NCBI GenBank assembly: GCA_910589665.1
Contig: CAJUTR010000010.1
Coordinates: 19,759-83,758, forward strand
Source: an uncultured Eubacterium sp.
Lineage (GTDB): Bacteria > Bacillota > Clostridia > Lachnospirales > Lachnospiraceae
Direction: 5' to 3'
DNA length: 64,000 nucleotides
Part shown: one piece after another, positions 43,315 to 52,394 of the stretch
Layout of the letters: every line of letters begins with the position of its first letter
How positions within the stretch are numbered: the stretch's first letter is position 1
Notes under the pieces: model-generated
The model's input: the letters and a program-made list of their open reading frames with translations, nothing else
What the model was told of the DNA's origin: nothing
Database searches by the model: none
Translations under genes and position numbers: made by a program

Positions 43315-43624
43315 GAAAACCTTTTTTATCTATTTGGCGATCATGGCGCTTACGACGTATGCGATACGAGTACTGCCGCTCGTTTTGTGCAGGGGGAAGA
43401 TTAAAAATGTGTTCCTGAAATCTTTTTTGACGTACATTCCCTATGCGGTGCTTGGGGCGATGACCTTTCCAGCAATCATCTATTCCACGCAGGGCGTTTT
43501 TTCCGCACTTGTGGGTACGGCGGCAGCTGTTTTGCTGGCATACCAGGGAAAGAGCCTGCTTACGGTGGCGACGGCAGCATGTATCGCCGTTTATGTGGCA
43601 GAGTGGATCCTGCGGGTGATCTGA
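43304..43624 (+). CDS. azlD: AzlD family small subunit
   Basis: 106 residues from a GTG start inside the end of azlC, with AAAGGAGG upstream. Four helices; the start YLAIMALTTYAIRVLPLVLC is typical of AzlD. Partner of AzlC in the membrane. Confidence 0.88.
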   Translation: MISEKTFFIYLAIMALTTYAIRVLPLVLCRGKIKNVFLKSFLTYIPYAVLGAMTFPAIIYSTQGVFSALVGTAAAVLLAYQGKSLLTVATAACIAVYVAEWILRVI

Positions 43625-43744
43625 CAGAAGGAGGGACGGGTATGAGAAAATATATGATGTCTGCATAGCACTGGCTATGGCAGAGAAAAAATTGTTATAG
43701 TCAATGCGATTCCTAAAGAATAAAACAATGTTTAGGAGGCAGAC
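43625..43744 (+). other. Gap with a ribosome site and an 8-codon stub
   Basis: AAGGAGGGACGGGT precedes an ORF of only eight codons (MRKYMMSA). A hairpin CTGCATAGC/GCTATGGCAG (one bulge) begins within the stub. It may be a gene remnant; no function visible. Confidence 0.35.
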
Positions 43745-44026
43745 ATGGGCTATAAAAAAGCAGAAGAAATCCTGCCGGGTGAACTGATCGACAGGATCCA
43801 GCAGTATGTGGATGGGGAAACGATCTATATTCCACGAAAGTCCGCGCACCGGCGGGCATGGGGAGAGAGAACGCAGACGAGGCAGGAACTTTCCAGACGG
43901 AACCGGCAGATTTATGAGGAGTATCTCAGGGGTGAAGGAGTTTTGGAACTGGCGAGTAAGTATTACCTGTCGGAGAAGAGCATACAGCGTATTATCCGGA
44001 TCATGAGGGGTGTATACAGCAAGTGA
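43745..44026 (+). CDS. CD3324-family small regulator-like protein
   Basis: 93 residues. The start MGYKKAEEILPGELIDRIQQYV and YIPRK, with the C-terminal helix-turn-helix (ELASKYYLSEKSIQRIIRIM), match the CD3324 group related to Mor-type activators. AGGAGG precedes the ATG. A DNA-binding role is inferred; targets unknown. Confidence 0.8.
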   Translation: MGYKKAEEILPGELIDRIQQYVDGETIYIPRKSAHRRAWGERTQTRQELSRRNRQIYEEYLRGEGVLELASKYYLSEKSIQRIIRIMRGVYSK

Positions 44027-44072
44027 TCGACGAGTCGGAAGAAGCGACTTTGAGCGTGGCAAAAAAAAGCAG

Positions 44073-44101
44073 TTGACAATTGGAGAACAAAAATTTATAA
44101 T
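44073..44101 (+). promoter_or_regulatory. Promoter of the thrS leader
   Basis: Perfect TTGACA (44073-44078) and TATAAT (44096-44101) with a 17-base spacer, just upstream of the T-box. Confidence 0.85.
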
Positions 44102-44111
44102 AATCCATAAC

Positions 44112-44415
44112 ACGTAGAAGAGACGAGTAGAATGTGATAACATGACAGAGAATGGTGACGGAACGCGTGAACCGCAAACGGCGGCGATACCGAAGGGAGC
44201 GGCGTACCGCGTCAGGCTGGAAGCACCAGCATGGGAAGCATTTGAAAACTACCTCTGAGTGGCCCCAATCCGGTCCGGTGACTCCGTTATCGTCGAAATG
44301 AAGCCGGGTATTTGCTGAGGAAGAGCAAATGCTAATAAGGGTGGAACCGCGGGATATTATAAAAGTGATACCCCGTCCCTGTGAACGATCGTGTTTGTAG
44401 GGGCGGGGTTTATTG
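44112..44415 (+). promoter_or_regulatory. T-box leader controlling thrS
   Basis: The conserved T-box sequence AAGGGTGGAACCGCGG begins near 44336. Upstream stem I runs from about 44112, and the specifier loop near 44252 (AAAACTACC) offers Thr codons ACT or ACC. The terminator CCCCGTCCCT/AGGGGCGGGG lies at about 44371-44408, followed by TTTATTG. Uncharged tRNA(Thr) should favour the antiterminator and raise thrS expression. Confidence 0.92.
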
Positions 44416-44476
44416 TATTTTGGGACAAAAAAATCAAATTGCCGTGAAAGACGGGCAGGAAAGGACAGTGAGTATT

Positions 44477-46441
44477 TTGAAGATCAAATTAAAAGACGGA
44501 TCCAGCAAGGAATATGCGGAGCCAATGGCGATCATTGACATTGCCAAAGATATCAGCGAAGGACTGGCAAGGGTGGCCTGCGTGGCAGAACTAGATGGGG
44601 AGACGGTGGATCTGCGGACGGTCGTAGATGGAGATCATGAGCTGAATATACTTACGTTTGACAGCGAGGAGGGAAAGGCGGCGTACCGTCATACGACTGC
44701 GCATGTGCTGGCGCAGGCCGTCAAGCGCATGTATCCGGAGGCGAAATGCGCGATCGGGCCGTCGATCGAGAATGGTTTTTACTATGATTTTGACATGGAG
44801 TCTCTCGACAGGGAAGCGCTGGATGCCATAGAAAAAGAGATGAAAAAGATCATCAAAGAGGGGGCTGGACTCGAGCGTTTTACCCTTTCTAGACAGGAAG
44901 CGATCGATCTGATGAAAAAGAGGGATGAGCCTTACAAAGTAGAGCTGATCGAGGATCTGCCGGAAGACGCAGAACTTTCATTTTACCAGCAGGGAGAGTA
45001 TATTGATCTGTGCGCCGGGCCGCACCTTATGAGTACGAAGCCGGTCAAAGCGTTTAAGCTGACATCCTCGTCAGGCGCTTATTGGAGAGGAAATGAGAAG
45101 AACAAGATGCTGACGCGTATTTACGGAACGGCATTTACAAAGAAGGCGGATCTAGATGCTTATCTGGCACATCTAGAGGACATCAAAAAGCGCGACCACA
45201 ATAAACTCGGGCGCGAGATGGAGATTTTTACGACGGTGGACGTGATCGGGCAGGGACTTCCGCTCCTGATGCCAAACGGCGTGAAGATCGTGCAGAAACT
45301 GCAGAGGTGGATCGAGGATGAAGAGGATAAGCGGGGGTATGTCAGGACAAAGACCCCGTTGATGGCAAAATCCGATCTGTACAAGATTTCCGGACACTGG
45401 GATCATTATAAAGAAGGAATGTTTGTGCTCGGCGACGAGGAGAAAGACAAGGAAGTATTTGCCCTTCGTCCGATGACCTGTCCGTTCCAATATTATGTAT
45501 TTAAGGCTGGACAAAAATCGTACCGCGATCTGCCGTGCCGTTATGGTGAGACTTCGACGCTGTTCCGCAATGAGGAATCCGGTGAGATGCACGGTTTGAC
45601 AAGGGTACGGCAGTTTACGATTTCCGAGGGGCATCTGGTTGTCCGTCCGGATCAGATGGTGCAGGAATTTAAGGACTGCATCGCGCTGGCACAGTACTGC
45701 CTGCAGACGTTAGGACTGGAGGAGGATGTGACGTATCATCTCTCCAAATGGGATCCGGAGAATTCGGAAAAATATATCGGTGAGCCGGAGGTTTGGGAGG
45801 AAACGGAGGATCATATCCGGAACATCCTGAAGGAGCTGGACATTCCGTTTACGGAAGACGTCGGCGAGGCGGCATTTTATGGTCCGAAGGTGGATATCAA
45901 CGCGAAAAACGTATACGGCAAGGAAGACACGATGATCACGATCCAGTGGGACGCGCTTTTGGCTGAGCAGTTTGATATGTATTATATCGACGAAAACGGC
46001 GAGAAAGTCCGTCCGTACATTATCCACAGGACTTCCATCGGATGTTATGAGAGGACGCTGGCCTGGCTCATTGAGAAATATGCTGGGAAGTTCCCGACCT
46101 GGCTTTGCCCGGAGCAGGTGCGCGTGCTGCCGATTTCGGAAAAATACGCCGATTACGCGGAGAAGGTCCGCAGGGAACTGGCGGATCATGGAATTGACGT
46201 TACGGTAGATGGCCGCTCGGAGAAGATCGGATTTAAGATCCGTGAAGCAAGGCTGAAAAAGATTCCGTATATGCTGATCGTCGGACAAAAAGAGCAGGAA
46301 GAGCAGGTCGTATCGCTCCGCAGCCGTTATAAAGGGGATGAGGGCCAGGTATCCTTGGCAGATTTTGTAAATGATATCACGGAAGAGATCCGCACGAAGG
46401 AAATCCGTACGATCGAAGGAGGCGCTGATGGAACAGAATAG
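44477..46441 (+). CDS. thrS: Threonyl-tRNA synthetase
   Basis: 654 residues from TTG 44477 (AAGGA 11 bases upstream); GTG 44468 is too close to it. TGS domain about 1-60, editing domain (HTTAHVLAQAVKRMYP, C-terminal HLCAGPH-like DLCAGPH), catalytic domain with class II motifs (RPMTCPFQYYVF, then FRNEESGEMHGLTRVRQF, HRTSIGCYERTLA) and a C-terminal anticodon-binding domain. Controlled by the T-box. Normal length for a bacterial ThrRS. Confidence 0.95.
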   Translation: MKIKLKDGSSKEYAEPMAIIDIAKDISEGLARVACVAELDGETVDLRTVVDGDHELNILTFDSEEGKAAYRHTTAHVLAQAVKRMYPEAKCAIGPSIENGFYYDFDMESLDREALDAIEKEMKKIIKEGAGLERFTLSRQEAIDLMKKRDEPYKVELIEDLPEDAELSFYQQGEYIDLCAGPHLMSTKPVKAFKLTSSSGAYWRGNEKNKMLTRIYGTAFTKKADLDAYLAHLEDIKKRDHNKLGREMEIFTTVDVIGQGLPLLMPNGVKIVQKLQRWIEDEEDKRGYVRTKTPLMAKSDLYKISGHWDHYKEGMFVLGDEEKDKEVFALRPMTCPFQYYVFKAGQKSYRDLPCRYGETSTLFRNEESGEMHGLTRVRQFTISEGHLVVRPDQMVQEFKDCIALAQYCLQTLGLEEDVTYHLSKWDPENSEKYIGEPEVWEETEDHIRNILKELDIPFTEDVGEAAFYGPKVDINAKNVYGKEDTMITIQWDALLAEQFDMYYIDENGEKVRPYIIHRTSIGCYERTLAWLIEKYAGKFPTWLCPEQVRVLPISEKYADYAEKVRRELADHGIDVTVDGRSEKIGFKIREARLKKIPYMLIVGQKEQEEQVVSLRSRYKGDEGQVSLADFVNDITEEIRTKEIRTIEGGADGTE

Positions 46442-46766
46442 TAATTTGAATGGGAAAGCGATCGCATCGTTCATCGTTTCGTGCGTGGCGCTTCTTAGCG
46501 GCTGTTGTGTCTGGTATATCGCCGTGGTCTGCGGAGTGGTTGCGATCGTTCTCGGGATACTCGCGCTGCGTGAGGGCAGCCACAGGCAGCAGGACCTGGC
46601 AATTGCGGGAATCGTCGTGGGAGCTACGGGACTTGCGGTCGGCATCGTGGCGGCGGTTTTATATATCATGCTGTTTTCCGCGTCGGGAGATGGATCTTAT
46701 ACGCCGAAAGATACGTCCGATACGGTGCTTATGGCGGTGCGGGGACTGGCTGGGTTTTTTAGATGA
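46428..46766 (+). CDS. DUF4190-type small membrane protein
   Basis: 112 residues from ATG 46428 (GGAGG upstream), overlapping the end of thrS. Two helices: IASFIVSCVALLSGCCVWYI and a second around AIAGIVVGATGLAVGIV. The pattern with a short REGSHRQQD-type loop is that of DUF4190 proteins of unknown function. Paired with a similar gene just downstream. Confidence 0.7.
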   Translation: MEQNSNLNGKAIASFIVSCVALLSGCCVWYIAVVCGVVAIVLGILALREGSHRQQDLAIAGIVVGATGLAVGIVAAVLYIMLFSASGDGSYTPKDTSDTVLMAVRGLAGFFR

Positions 46767-46809
46767 TATGTAGATGGGAAACGATATTTAGTTTAGAAAG
46801 GAGACTGTT

Positions 46810-47235
46810 ATGGAGGATAATTACTTGCAGCAGGATCATCTGATCAAGCCGGATGATGGGTTTTCAGTGCCGCAGAATGAAAAGAAGGGGCTTGGGATCG
46901 CGGCAACGGTTCTGGGTGTCATATCGATTCTTTGCTGCTGCTGTTTGGGACTGGGGTTTGTTTCCGCGATCATTGGCTTCATATTTTCCATTGTCTGTGT
47001 TGTGAAAGGAACTGGTTCGGGGAAGACGTTCGGTATTGTCGGTTTGATTTTGAATGGGATTGGATTGCTCTTAGGGGTATATATGATCATTACGGTCGGC
47101 ATGATGATCAACTGGGAGAATTTCAACATAGAAACATTTAACCAGTTAGAGTATATTGATCCGAACGATGAGGAGGCGATATATAACTGGATGCAGCAGT
47201 TTTTCAAAGTGGATATAAGCGGTTATTACTACTAG
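46810..47235 (+). CDS. Second DUF4190-type membrane protein
   Basis: 141 residues; GAAAGGAG before ATG. A polar N-terminus (about 30 residues) is followed by two or three helices with CCCCLGLGFVSAIIGFI and GIVGLILNGIGLLLGVYM, then an acidic tail ending DISGYYY. Likely a diverged relative of the preceding gene. Confidence 0.65.
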   Translation: MEDNYLQQDHLIKPDDGFSVPQNEKKGLGIAATVLGVISILCCCCLGLGFVSAIIGFIFSIVCVVKGTGSGKTFGIVGLILNGIGLLLGVYMIITVGMMINWENFNIETFNQLEYIDPNDEEAIYNWMQQFFKVDISGYYY

Positions 47236-47296
47236 TGTTCGGTACCGTACACTAGCGAATGGTACAGGGTTAGCTCATATCTTTTGGAAGTTTGAT

Positions 47297-47749
47297 CTAA
47301 AAATGGATGCCAAATATGGCGAGCAGGTTTTTTACCATCCATTGAAAGAGGATGAGCAGGATACCGGCATAGAGATAACTGCTTTTGAGGGAAAGTCCTT
47401 TCGTGAAACGAGTTTCATGGGAGGACTTTTTTTGTGTGGTGATCCATTCCACGGTGTGGCTGAGCATGAACAGCGCGTAGAGGATCGCGGCGTACGGGAC
47501 AAACGGGTGGTATAGAAACGATGCGATCAGATCGCCTTCCAAAAGGGCGTGTACGGCGCGGGTGCCGCCGCAGCCAGGGCAGTATAGTCCGGAAACCTGG
47601 TGGAACAGGCACGGGGGGATGATTCCGGTCAGATCAAAGTGGAGTCGGCCGGAGTGGACGAGGGAAAGGAACGTGATAAGCAGGAGTGCAAAAATAAGAC
47701 CAAGGATGTAAAGTGTTTTATTGACGGATCGTTCTCGTAAAGATTTCAT
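47297..47749 (-). CDS. DUF2752 membrane protein
   Basis: 150 residues; AGGAGG lies 7 bases before the ATG on the minus strand. Three helices and the family motif with CPGCGGTRAVHALLEGD (Cys pair and Arg). DUF2752 proteins are small membrane proteins of unknown function, often encoded next to DUF4190-like or TM2 genes, as here (convergent). Confidence 0.85.
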   Translation of the reverse strand: MKSLRERSVNKTLYILGLIFALLLITFLSLVHSGRLHFDLTGIIPPCLFHQVSGLYCPGCGGTRAVHALLEGDLIASFLYHPFVPYAAILYALFMLSHTVEWITTQKKSSHETRFTKGLSLKSSYLYAGILLILFQWMVKNLLAIFGIHF

Positions 47750-47908
47750 GGGGGCCTCCTGTCTGGTGTTGCTTTGTTTTTACAAAAATATTCCTGTTAA
47801 AGCCGTTTTGGGTTTCTAATAGAGGATTGTATCACAGATCTGAAACATTTACAATGAGTCCGATTACAGGAACTATAGTTAATTTTTTGTGAATGGAGGA
47901 AAGACAAA

Positions 47909-47986
47909 ATGAGTAACGTGTACGGATATGCCCGTGTATCAAGTGTGGAACAAAAGGAAGACCGTCAGCTGATCGCATTGCAGTGA
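47909..47986 (+). pseudogene. N-terminal stub of a serine recombinase
   Basis: Reads MSNVYGYARVSSVEQKEDRQ then LIALQ and stops. YGYARVSS-x-EQ is the start of the resolvase/invertase catalytic domain, including the nucleophilic Ser. TGGAGGAAAG precedes the ATG. The remaining 150 or more residues are missing, so this is a remnant of a mobile element or inversion system. Confidence 0.75.
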
Positions 47987-48129
47987 TAGATTAAATGATT
48001 GTATTATCGTTCCGAATATGGTAAAATATTTTAAAAGTTACGGAGTCAAAAGGTAAACGTTGACGATCAAGCAATCGCAAGGATATCTTGTCGCTAAGTG
48101 GGTACCAAATGATACAAGGAGGGAAAAGA

Positions 48130-51100
48130 ATGAGGAGTATGAAAAAAGCAGTCAGTCTGTTAGTGGCAGCGGCACTTATGCTGACAACATGTAATAGTGC
48201 AGCGATGATACAGGCGGCACAAAAGAAAAAAGCGAATGCTAAAGTTTCTTTTGTGAAAATAACAAATACGGGAAAGAAACTGCAAATACAAAGGGGGAAA
48301 ACGTTTAGGCTGAAAACAAGTATCAAGGTGAAACCGAATAAGAGCAAATATAAAAAGCTTAAATTCTTTTCTTCGAATCGTAAAGTTGTGCTCGTGAATT
48401 CGAGGGGACTTCTGAAAGGAATCAAAGTGGGTACGGCGAAAATTACGGTAACATCAAAGACGAACCCCGATAAGAAGGCATCTATATCTGTCGCAGTGAC
48501 GAAAGATATACTGGTGAGCAGTATTAATCTCAACAAAAAGAAAATAACAGCGGATGAATTTAATGAAGAAGAGATTCCACTGAAAGTAACGAAGATACTG
48601 CCAGCGAAAGCCAAAAATAAAAAAGTGATCTGGTCTACAAGCGATGAAGACGTGGCGGATGTGGATGATGAGGGAGTCGTTACGACAGGCGATGTCGGAA
48701 CAGCTACGATCACAGCTACGGCGGCAGATCAGGGTGGTGCATTTGCGACATGTAAAGTGATCGTGACTGAAAATGAGAATCAGGGGGACGATGATGATGA
48801 CAGGGACGAAACACAGATGCCGCCGAATGCGACTGAGCCATCTACGGCTATGACAACAAAGACTCCTGCACAGGATCATAACACTCCGGAACCGGGAGAA
48901 AGAGTTTCGTCTGAGCCAGGGATAGTGACGGAAGAACCGGGGACGGATAGGCCGTGGGATAGAACCGAGAAGCCTACTTCTACTCCGATACGGACAGCGG
49001 ATCCGGATCTGCAGACGGAAGATTATGAGTATTTTAATGATTATACATTAGGCTGGTCGTCAGACGGAATGGTGGCCTACAAAGATGGCAGGAAGATGTC
49101 ATTAGCGGATGCAGGTGCAAAAGTGTATAACAGCGTTACTGACCGTATTTTTGAGCAGCATTTTAATAACAATAAATGGGATGATACAAAAATCAAACTT
49201 ACGCCCCCGCTCCAATATGCGGCAACAGGCGGAATGGTCCATGAGGTTAACAGTACGCTTACGAACTGGAATTTTTGTGCAGATCCAGGGGCGATCGATA
49301 ACAGCGATGTGGATGGAAAGCTGTACGTTTATGGGACGACAGAAAGTATTGAATATGACAATAAAGGAGTGCTTAAATTAAATGGTTATAACAACCATTC
49401 CCTGACGATCATGTCCACGAAGGATATGGTGAACTGGACGGATGAAGGTACCATTGATAATCTAAATCTGGCAAATGATCTATCTTACGTTGAAGATAAG
49501 ACCAAATGTGGATGGGCGTCGAAGGCGTGGGCGCCATCAGGACTGAAGATCGACGGAGACAGGGACGGTAAAGAAGAGTATTACATTTTCTACTCGAATG
49601 GCAGCGCAGTCGGCTACGTACAGGGAGATTCCCCAACAGGTCCGTGGAAAGACGATCTGGGCAAGGTATTGTTCAGTAAGTTGACGCCAAACTGTAACGA
49701 TGTTGTTTGGTGTTTTGACCCAGCAGTACTTGTCGATGTCAAGGGAGATGCTTACGTATACTTTGGCGGAGGAGTTCCAGATAATGGACATTCGAGCGAC
49801 GAACAAAAGGCTCATCCGCAGACCGGCCGTGTCTGCAAGATCAAATTTGAAGAGGGGACGGGTAAGGTTCTTTTGGATGGTTCTCCCCAGAAACTGGATG
49901 CTTATTATATGTTCGAAAATAGCGAGATCAACCAGTTTCATGGGAAATATTTCTATTCTTACACTACTAATTTTTGGGTGCCGGGTTCATTAAAAGCACC
50001 GGGAGCACTTGCTCCGATCGGTGTAGGTCAGATTGCATGTTATGTGTCGAAAGACCCGATGAACATTACGTTTGATCCGGATAAACAGGATAGCACGGAT
50101 GATCTGAAATATTTGGGAGCGATCATAAACAACCCGAGTTCCATTTACGGACAGACCTATAGCAACCATCATCATATGCAGTCGTTTAAAGGACATGATT
50201 ACATGTTCTATCACTCAACAGTACTCGGTAACACATTGTTCCGTGATAAAAAGGACTACAGAAACCTCCATGTAGATGAAATTAGAGTGGATGAAGAGAC
50301 GGATGCGATATCCATTCAACCAACTTATGAAGGTGCTTCCCAGATCGAGGACTTTGAACCTTACAAAAACGAAGACGGTTCCGTAAAGTATATCAATGCT
50401 ACGACGACGGCATCCAGTGCCGGCGTGAAGTCGACACGGGACGATAGGATGGTGGCAGGATCCATCAACGGTTCCCCGATGGTACTGGATGAAATTGATA
50501 CCGGTGACTGGTCATGTATCCGGGGTGTTGATTTTGGTGAAAGCGGCCTTAAAAATTTCGGGGTAGAGTATGTTTCAGATGCCAATGTGGGGAGGATCGA
50601 ATTGTTTATCGACAGTCCGACGAAGGCTGAAAATCAGGTTGCGGCTATTCACATTTCTGGCAGGACAAACGGAAAATATGTCTATCAGAGTGCGGCAACA
50701 ACGAGAACGGTAACTGGTAAGCATGATGTGTATTTTGTGTTTAGGGGAAATGACTACAAAGTTGCTTCTTGGTCGTTTGCAGAAACGGCAGAGGGTTCTA
50801 GTCCGGATATTAGCGACCGCCCGGATATCCCAACACCGAAACCAACGCAAAAACCAACACTGAGACCGACAAATAAGCCGGTATGGACACCAGAGTTGGG
50901 GGTGACACCCGATCCTTTTGTGCCAGAAGGCGAGGGATGGACGAAACTGGATTTGTCTCTTTGTACGGGTGATGGTACGCATTATACGGAACAAGGAGAT
51001 CGAATTTATTTGGATCTAATAGGATATGGGGCGATACCAATTCCGAGAGCTCTAGGAAATGTAGGGGATAAGATTGAAGTTATCGTCCGCGGCTCTCTTT

Positions 51101-51417
51101 CAGATTCATCTACCGGATTTCGTTTTTGGTTAGCAAATGATGCCGATGAAACAATGACAGAACAGTATTATTTTACTGAAGGTTCTGTGGGGATTGGTGA
51201 AAACGGTGGAAACGAGGATGAATTTATATTCAGGAGAAATCCATTTCAGATCCAAACTGTTTTACGACATACAAATTGGGACAATAGCGAAAATCTTCTT
51301 GCGACAGAATTGGTGTTAAAGGGGCCTTCTTACGGGTATCCTTTGGAAGGGGTAACGATTACCGGTATATGGGTCCGCTATGGGGATGCGATCGGGGCAG
51401 CAGTTAAAAAGAAATAG
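48130..51417 (+). CDS. Large secreted GH43 glycoside hydrolase with BIG2 and C-terminal carbohydrate-binding-like domains
   Basis: 1095 residues from ATG 48130 (GGAGGG upstream). Signal peptide (SLLVAAALMLTTCNSAAM), Ig/BIG2-like repeats about 60-220, then a Thr/Pro-rich linker. The GH43 five-bladed propeller runs from about 385, with catalytic base Asp in DPGAIDNSD, Asp in CFDPAVLVD and acid Glu in MFENSEINQF. A CBM6-like domain (about 755-890) precedes a second linker (PTPKPTQKPTLRP) and a C-terminal beta domain. It probably cleaves arabinose- or xylose-containing polysaccharides outside the cell. No LPXTG. The AraC gene downstream may regulate it. Confidence 0.87.
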   Translation: MRSMKKAVSLLVAAALMLTTCNSAAMIQAAQKKKANAKVSFVKITNTGKKLQIQRGKTFRLKTSIKVKPNKSKYKKLKFFSSNRKVVLVNSRGLLKGIKVGTAKITVTSKTNPDKKASISVAVTKDILVSSINLNKKKITADEFNEEEIPLKVTKILPAKAKNKKVIWSTSDEDVADVDDEGVVTTGDVGTATITATAADQGGAFATCKVIVTENENQGDDDDDRDETQMPPNATEPSTAMTTKTPAQDHNTPEPGERVSSEPGIVTEEPGTDRPWDRTEKPTSTPIRTADPDLQTEDYEYFNDYTLGWSSDGMVAYKDGRKMSLADAGAKVYNSVTDRIFEQHFNNNKWDDTKIKLTPPLQYAATGGMVHEVNSTLTNWNFCADPGAIDNSDVDGKLYVYGTTESIEYDNKGVLKLNGYNNHSLTIMSTKDMVNWTDEGTIDNLNLANDLSYVEDKTKCGWASKAWAPSGLKIDGDRDGKEEYYIFYSNGSAVGYVQGDSPTGPWKDDLGKVLFSKLTPNCNDVVWCFDPAVLVDVKGDAYVYFGGGVPDNGHSSDEQKAHPQTGRVCKIKFEEGTGKVLLDGSPQKLDAYYMFENSEINQFHGKYFYSYTTNFWVPGSLKAPGALAPIGVGQIACYVSKDPMNITFDPDKQDSTDDLKYLGAIINNPSSIYGQTYSNHHHMQSFKGHDYMFYHSTVLGNTLFRDKKDYRNLHVDEIRVDEETDAISIQPTYEGASQIEDFEPYKNEDGSVKYINATTTASSAGVKSTRDDRMVAGSINGSPMVLDEIDTGDWSCIRGVDFGESGLKNFGVEYVSDANVGRIELFIDSPTKAENQVAAIHISGRTNGKYVYQSAATTRTVTGKHDVYFVFRGNDYKVASWSFAETAEGSSPDISDRPDIPTPKPTQKPTLRPTNKPVWTPELGVTPDPFVPEGEGWTKLDLSLCTGDGTHYTEQGDRIYLDLIGYGAIPIPRALGNVGDKIEVIVRGSLSDSSTGFRFWLANDADETMTEQYYFTEGSVGIGENGGNEDEFIFRRNPFQIQTVLRHTNWDNSENLLATELVLKGPSYGYPLEGVTITGIWVRYGDAIGAAVKKK

Positions 51418-51424
51418 AGAGTAT

Positions 51425-51470
51425 CGAGGTCTATCCGTCTTTTATAAAGTAGCTGATAGACCTCGTTTTT
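51425..51470 (+). terminator. Terminator after the GH43 gene
   Basis: CGAGGTCTATC pairs with GATAGACCTCG, followed by TTTTT. Confidence 0.88.
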
Positions 51471-51510
51471 ATAAAAGAACGCAGAAGCGATTTTTCCAGG
51501 AGAGTTCTAC

Positions 51511-52377
51511 ATGAAAATAACAAACTACCAATTTTCCTTTGAGGACATCATGATCCACGTCCCGATGATCAGTTACCGCCGTTTTTCCGAACCGCTCCCA
51601 CGCCATTCTCATGGTAAGAATGCGTTCGAACTCCACTATGTGACCGACGGGAAGGGAACCGTGATCATGGGAAAGGAGTCATATGCGCTGACCCCCGGCG
51701 TGCTTTATATGACAGGGCCGAACATCTCGCACGAACAGCTCCCCGACGAGTCGGAACCGCTGACTGAATTCGGACTTTTTTTCCTGATGTCGGAGAAAGA
51801 GACAGAGAGTCAGCTGATCCAGACGTTTATGGAGTATGACAGGTGGATCGGAGATGCCAGTGAGGAGATCCGGGCGCTGGCACATGCGATTTTAGAAGAG
51901 ACGACAAACAGTAATTACGGTTTTGCGCAGAAGATTCCGCTGCTCCTGTCGGAACTTCTGATCGAATGCGTGCGCCTTTTTGTCTCTGACAAGCATCCGG
52001 TGGAGAGAAAGCTGCCGTCCCCGACGAAGACGATTGATGTGAATATGCTGCAGGAAGAAAACACGCTGCTAGTCATTGACGAAATTTTTCTCTGTCGTTA
52101 CGCGGATGTCACGCTGGAACAGCTGGCGGCTGTGATCGGACTTAGTAAGCGGCATACGCAGCGCCTGTTGGAAAAATATTATAATAAATCATTTTCCGCC
52201 ATGAAACTGGAATCCCGTATGGCAGCCGCGGAGACGCTGCTTCGAAATAGCTCGCTCAAAATAACAGATATTAGCAATAGGACGGGATATTCTTCCATTG
52301 AACATTTCTCAAATGCGTTCAAAAAATTTTATCGGGTTAGTCCCGGGCAGTACCGGAGTATGCTTCGAGAAAAGTGA
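51511..52377 (+). CDS. AraC-family transcriptional regulator
   Basis: 288 residues; AGGAGAG before ATG. N-terminal cupin-like sensor (PRHSHGKNAFELHYVTDG, about 1-150) and C-terminal double helix-turn-helix with LEQLAAVIGLSKRHTQRLLE and ITDISNRTGYSSIEHFSNAF, then KKFYRVSPGQYR. Likely controls sugar-utilisation genes such as the adjacent GH43 gene (inference from position). Confidence 0.9.
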   Translation: MKITNYQFSFEDIMIHVPMISYRRFSEPLPRHSHGKNAFELHYVTDGKGTVIMGKESYALTPGVLYMTGPNISHEQLPDESEPLTEFGLFFLMSEKETESQLIQTFMEYDRWIGDASEEIRALAHAILEETTNSNYGFAQKIPLLLSELLIECVRLFVSDKHPVERKLPSPTKTIDVNMLQEENTLLVIDEIFLCRYADVTLEQLAAVIGLSKRHTQRLLEKYYNKSFSAMKLESRMAAAETLLRNSSLKITDISNRTGYSSIEHFSNAFKKFYRVSPGQYRSMLREK

Positions 52378-52394
52378 GTGATGCCTTCAGGTAG

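Noticed and set aside
43235..44143. Minus-strand ORF of 302 codons opposite azlD and the CD3324-type gene
   Set aside because: Both plus-strand genes have clear family matches and ribosome sites; the antisense frame has none.
45710..46669. Minus-strand ORF of 319 codons opposite thrS
   Set aside because: Shadow of thrS and the next gene; no start signals and no known motif.
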